Source: an uncultured Arthrobacter sp. (GTDB taxonomy: Bacteria > Actinomycetota > Actinomycetes > Actinomycetales > Micrococcaceae). Taken from it: DNA of 64,000 nt. Positions 61,501 through 64,000 of the stretch are shown here, piece after piece. The stretch spans positions 1 through 64,000 of the forward strand of contig NZ_CANLXP010000014.1 in assembly GCF_947495145.1 (NCBI RefSeq). The letters run 5' to 3'. The notes under the pieces are model-generated. The model was not told where the DNA came from and searched no databases. It saw nothing but the letters and a program-made list of their open reading frames with translations. A program made the position numbers and the translations under genes. How positions within the stretch are numbered: the first letter of the stretch is position 1; every line of letters begins with the position of its first letter.

Positions 61501-61738
61501 CGCCCCAAACAGCCCTGTAGGGCAGCGTTATCTGAACCACAAATCGCGAGGGTCGCAGGTGTTGCTCTTCACCCGCGACACTGCGGAAGACGAGAGCGGG
61601 CTAACGGTGCCCTACACGTGTTTGGGTCAGGTTGATTACGTCCAGCACTCGGGGGAGAAGCCCATCGCTATCACCTGGAAGCTGCATCGACCTATGCCGG
61701 CGGACGTCTTGGCTACGGCATCGGCAATAGTGCAGTAA
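58589..61738 (+). CDS. PLD-nuclease / SF2 helicase / DUF3427 protein
   Basis: A 1049-residue protein. Residues about 130-270 form a phospholipase-D-like nuclease domain with HAKAWLFRR near 213 and VGSSNLS near 229 (HxK...GSxN). A superfamily 2 helicase follows: Walker A AATGTGKTV near 340, DEFHH near 433, GLTATPERGDG, then the C-lobe with QQLGRGLRR near 637. The remaining 350 residues match DUF3427. It should be an ATP-driven translocase with an attached nuclease, as found in restriction and phage-defence loci. GTG start at 58589 without a ribosome site. Divergent from the DUF4365-like pair. Confidence 0.85.
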   Translation: MSQIIGGGAAPQLPEGLYELLKTDMIAAQLDAAQDLHASFEQIDEDTAPDILSRHVADAVRQALTKAAPAERVEIANTILGHLDQPAVIAAGPQELHALHRPDHLRRRSVKRPTTRLSESALLTNSKDDPNLAAEIRTEMDSANSVDLLCAFVRWTGLRLLQPALERLQERGVRLRVITTTYMGATERRAIDELVNRYRAEVKISYETQATRLHAKAWLFRRDTGFDTAYVGSSNLSKAALLDGLEWNVRLSNIATPTLLKKFEVTFDSYWEQRAFQSYDPERDGDKLDAALERNGGKRTIAPDGVTGLEVQPYLHQEEMLEALEAERLKGHTRNLLVAATGTGKTVIAALDYKRLSEAAGRNLTLLFVAHRQEILRQSMRTYRNVMQDGAFGELYVGDNKPTQWKHVFASVQSLNARGIQQLEPNMFDIVVIDEFHHAMAPTYRSLIDHLTPQQLLGLTATPERGDGLNVADQFFDGRTASELRLWDALDADLLVPFHYFGVSDDVDLSQVEWKRGNYDLAQLDRLYTGNDARAAKVIRELRDKITGANQMRALGFCVSVQHAQYMAEVFNRAGITSVALHGGTDDDERALALAQLRDRQINCIFTVDLFNEGLDLPEVDTILMLRPTQSATIFLQQLGRGLRRAEEKSVLTVLDFIGQQRREFRFDLRYRALTGLGRKQLEKAVDDEFPFLPSGSQIVLDRVAQRVVLENIRAQLRFNRAQLVRDIASYGETVLAEYLERSGNDLKTIYRSTRDSWTGYLRQAGLIEGLSPGEAAIAGGLAELEQEKQLLLRMVRLLHVDDPERADAYTRLVRQDSPRYGDLGPREKTFARMLFYTLWSDGGGFQTYDDGLDHLRRFRFVCDEIRQLVELGVTDSKHAAKGLGADLQHIPLSSHATYRREEVLAALEYGSLELGKNVQHREGVAWCPAASTDVFFVTLNKDEKNHSATTMYKDYAIGQDLFHWESQNSTAPNSPVGQRYLNHKSRGSQVLLFTRDTAEDESGLTVPYTCLGQVDYVQHSGEKPIAITWKLHRPMPADVLATASAIVQ

Positions 61739-61904
61739 CCATTGGCAGCGCACACGAATTTGCTTTCGCGGAGGCATGCGAATGTGCTGCAGGTGGATCT
61801 GCCGGTGTCTGTCACCGCCGTAACCCAGATATGCAAGGAGATCCGATACCAAGTATTCTTGCCGGTTTCGTGGGAGCGCTATCGTCGGCTGAGGGCCGCT
61901 CGGG

Positions 61905-62059
61905 AAAGTGCACGCGAACGTGCTGAATCTGGCGAAGGTGGAGGCTGCGGTGCAGTCGGCGTCGATCGGCCAGCGGGCCCAGTCAACAGCAAAGTTGTCG
62001 AGGACGCTCACCAGGCGGCGGTGGCGTCGGAGTGGCGTGAGGGCGTGCTTCAAGCGTGA
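61905..62059 (+). pseudogene. Decayed 3' end of a Gfo/Idh/MocA oxidoreductase gene
   Basis: This matches the last 50 codons of the gene at 55033-56115: [22 protein letters not shown] here against [21 protein letters not shown] there, then after a frameshift KVVEDAHQAAVASEWREGVLQA against [25 protein letters not shown]. Nucleotide identity is about three quarters by eye, so it is a paralogous copy and not a fresh duplicate. A shorter HANVL-like piece may lie at about 61777. The rest of 61739-62252 holds nothing I can assign. Confidence 0.75.
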
Positions 62060-62252
62060 ATTCGGCCCAACCGAAGGCGGACACCTTGTTGCCCTACAGG
62101 ACTACCCTTCACCTGCGTAGATACGGATCGCGACCGACACCATGCATTGGTAACAAGGGGCTGGGTTCAGGCGGATGAGATTGATGAGCATGCCTTCGGA
62201 CTTATCCTGATCGAGCGGGGCTGCGCCGGCTCCCGAGCGGTGCGTTTGAAGC

Positions 62253-62999
62253 TTAGGCTAAGCGTGACATTATTGGTAGACCCTCACGCTTGAGGATCTG
62301 GTTGAGACGCTGGTGCCAACGCGATGCACGTTCCCTCTCAACTCCGAGTGCGAACGCGATCCAGCCAGCAAGATGATCGACAAACGAGAAAACAGAGTTG
62401 AATCCTCGATGGGTGGAGTGACGCGCGAGTCCGAATTTTTCGACCCCGCGTAGGTGTACCTCTATACGCCGTCGATGCTCGGGCATCAGTCGAACGGAGT
62501 CGTCCACAAGCAGCCCGAGAACAACGTTGCGTGACCCAGGTGGCACTATTCGAGTCTTGGTCCTGTGCGTGACGAATCCAGCTTTTCGGATGTGACCCGA
62601 CACTTCCCGGGTGACCATCTCTGCGGCGGATCGATGAAACGCATCTAGACCGGAGAACAATAGATCGTCGGAGTAGCGAGTGTAAGTGAGGCCGCGTTGG
62701 AGGGCGAAGGCCTGGAGGAATTTATCGAGTCGGGCTGCGGCTGCGTTTGCGAGTATTCCACTCGTGGGTCCGCCTTGTGGTAGAACTCCTACTCCGGCTA
62801 CAGCGTAGCTCTCAATTACGGTGCTTGCGGCCAGCCAGGGAGCATGCCGAGCGTTTTCTGCTCGTGTCGTGATCCGTGCAAGTTCGAAGGAGACGAGCTT
62901 GCCGTATCCGAGCCTTCGGAACACGCGATACACCGATGCCTCGGTCACGGTTCCAAAGAAGTCGTGCAGGTCCATCTTTACCATCCAACGAGCGCCTAG
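62253..62999 (-). pseudogene. Reverse transcriptase, N-terminus removed by IS481-type insertion
   Basis: An in-frame reverse transcriptase remnant of about 249 residues. Motifs: MVKMDLHDFFGTV (motif 3 region with catalytic Asp), GVLPQGGPTSGILANAAAARLDKFL, the active site YTRYSDDLLFSG, and NVVLGLLVDDSVRLMPEHRR. The order and spacing are those of retron or other single-protein bacterial reverse transcriptases. The reading frame stays open toward the right (LGARWMVK) up to the insertion sequence at about 63001, so the first 80-100 residues and any upstream RNA gene are cut off. An ATG at 62984 remains, but the product would lack the first RT motifs. Confidence 0.8.
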
Positions 63000-63000
63000 G

Positions 63001-64000
63001 TGTACCCGGTCATCAGGTTAGTGCCAGTCGGCTGATCGGTGGTTTGCCTCCGAGTGCGCTGTGACTGCGTTCAGTGTTGTAGTGCTCGAGCCATGGGTCA
63101 AGCGCGGCTGTGCGTTGGGTGTTGCTGGTGTAGGCCTGGCGGTAGGCCCATTCGGTAGCCAGGGTGCGGTTCAGCCTTTCGACCTTGCCGTTCTGCCATG
63201 GGCAGTGGGGTCTGATGAACTTTTGGGTGATGCCGTGCTCGGCGCAGAGTGCCCGCAGGGAGTGTCGGTAGGCCCAGGCGTTGTCGGTCATCAACCGCTC
63301 GATTCGGGTGATCCCGCGAGCGGCGAAGTAGGCGATCCCGCGCTCGAGGAAGCCCGCGCAGCTGGGGCCTTTCTCGTCGGGCAGCACCTCGCTGTAGGCG
63401 AGGCGGGAGTGATCATCGATTAGGGAGTGGATGTAGTCGTATCCGGGTCTGCGTTCCCGGTCGCGTGGAATCGCCCGTCCGTGGACGCGCCAGCCCCCGC
63501 CGTCGGGGATCCGGCCGAGCTTCTTGACGTCCATGTGGACCAGTTCGCCGGGCCGGGCGCGCTCGTAGCGGACCGCGGTGGATTTCGAGGAGCGGATGAG
63601 ATCGCCGGTCATGGGGTCGCACTCGCGCAGACGGGGCACTGCGTGCCGGCGCAGTATTCGGGAGACCGTTCTGGCCGGGACTCCGATTTTCGGTCCGAGC
63701 AGGTCGGGGCCCTGCCGGTGTTCGGCCCGGGCGGCCAGGACCTTCTGCTCGACCTCGGGCGCGGTCCGGGTGGGCATCGTGTGCGGCCGCGAAGATCGAG
63801 TCTGTAGCCCGGTCTCGCCCTCGGTCTCGTACCTGAGGATCCAGGTCCTGACGCACTTGCGGGAGATGCCCATCGCCGCGGCGATGTGGGCCTGTTTCCA
63901 TCCGGCCTGGTGCCGCTCGATGATGAGCTTGCGGCCATGGACAGTCAGACGGGCGTTACGGTGGAACATGAGAACCTCCGAGTTGGAGTGGGCCTTAGAC
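63001..64000 (-). mobile_element. IS481 family insertion sequence, right end at or past the edge
   Basis: The element carries the transposase at 63013-63969. The left end is probably TGTACCCGGTCATCAGG at 63001, and the right end, read on the minus strand, is (T)GTCTAAGGCCCACTCC at 64000. The termini are only weakly similar, as is usual for this family. It interrupts the reverse transcriptase gene. I cannot see a target duplication because the right flank is outside. Confidence 0.75.
63013..63969 (-). CDS. IS481 family transposase
   Basis: A 318-residue DDE transposase. Two N-terminal helix-turn-helix units (HIAAAMGISRKCVRTWILRYE), then the rve core with the catalytic Asp in LVHMDVKKLG, Asp in RLMTDNAWAY and Glu in NGKVERLNRTL, and the late HYNTERSHSALGGKPP. 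Complete, with GGAGG before the ATG at 63969. Copies of this element type are common in Arthrobacter and other actinobacteria. Confidence 0.93.
   Translation of the reverse strand: MFHRNARLTVHGRKLIIERHQAGWKQAHIAAAMGISRKCVRTWILRYETEGETGLQTRSSRPHTMPTRTAPEVEQKVLAARAEHRQGPDLLGPKIGVPARTVSRILRRHAVPRLRECDPMTGDLIRSSKSTAVRYERARPGELVHMDVKKLGRIPDGGGWRVHGRAIPRDRERRPGYDYIHSLIDDHSRLAYSEVLPDEKGPSCAGFLERGIAYFAARGITRIERLMTDNAWAYRHSLRALCAEHGITQKFIRPHCPWQNGKVERLNRTLATEWAYRQAYTSNTQRTAALDPWLEHYNTERSHSALGGKPPISRLALT

Overview
The window is high-GC actinobacterial DNA, most likely from Arthrobacter or a close relative in the Micrococcaceae. The grounds are the GC-rich codon use, the partial DUF222/HNH (13E12-type) protein at the left edge, two carbohydrate ABC transporter clusters that each lack their own ATPase, and many GTG/TTG starts. 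I saw no tRNA, rRNA or CRISPR array. Everything was read by eye from sequence, so family names rest on motifs and not on searches.

Layout. 1-7.7 kb: mixed housekeeping genes (DUF222 protein, acetyltransferase, CopD-like membrane protein, methyltransferase, membrane-anchored metzincin protease, NAD(P)-binding protein), then a coupled polysaccharide pyruvyl transferase/glycosyltransferase pair. 7.8-16.2 kb: a tightly packed minus-strand set of AddB-like nuclease, AddA-like helicase-nuclease and a NERD-domain SF1 helicase, with an endonuclease/exonuclease/phosphatase protein upstream. 16.2-19.7 kb: alcohol dehydrogenase, HAD phosphatase and small proteins. 19.7-27.1 kb: a six-gene minus-strand catabolic operon (TIM-barrel protein, fused dihydroxyacetone-type kinase, RpiB-like and triose-phosphate-isomerase-like isomerases, 3-hydroxyacyl-CoA-dehydrogenase-like protein, GntP permease) with a GntR regulator and a shared palindrome. 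The enzyme set fits oxidation and decarboxylation of a sugar acid to erythrulose, then phosphorylation and isomerisation to erythrose 4-phosphate. 27.1-35.5 kb and 49.9-56.1 kb: two LacI-controlled sugar clusters, each with a binding protein, two permeases, a ThuA-like protein and Gfo/Idh/MocA oxidoreductases.

35.4-42 kb holds a frameshifted MmcQ/YjbR pseudogene, a YefM-YoeB toxin-antitoxin pair with a clear operator, a SWIM-SNF2 helicase, and a hipBA module whose toxin is broken. 43-48.8 kb is a carbohydrate locus: transketolase, a divergent ROK regulator, and an ascorbate-type PTS (IIA, IIB, IIC).

56.1-64 kb is an accessory island with visibly lower GC in part. It carries an unrecognised 386-residue protein coupled to a DUF4365-like nuclease-fold protein, a divergent PLD-SF2 helicase-DUF3427 protein, a decayed second copy of the 3' end of the oxidoreductase gene that borders the island, and a reverse transcriptase cut by an IS481-family element that runs to the right edge. 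The best candidates for something not yet described are this island module, the AddB-AddA-NERD helicase operon, and the exact substrate of the erythrulose-type operon.
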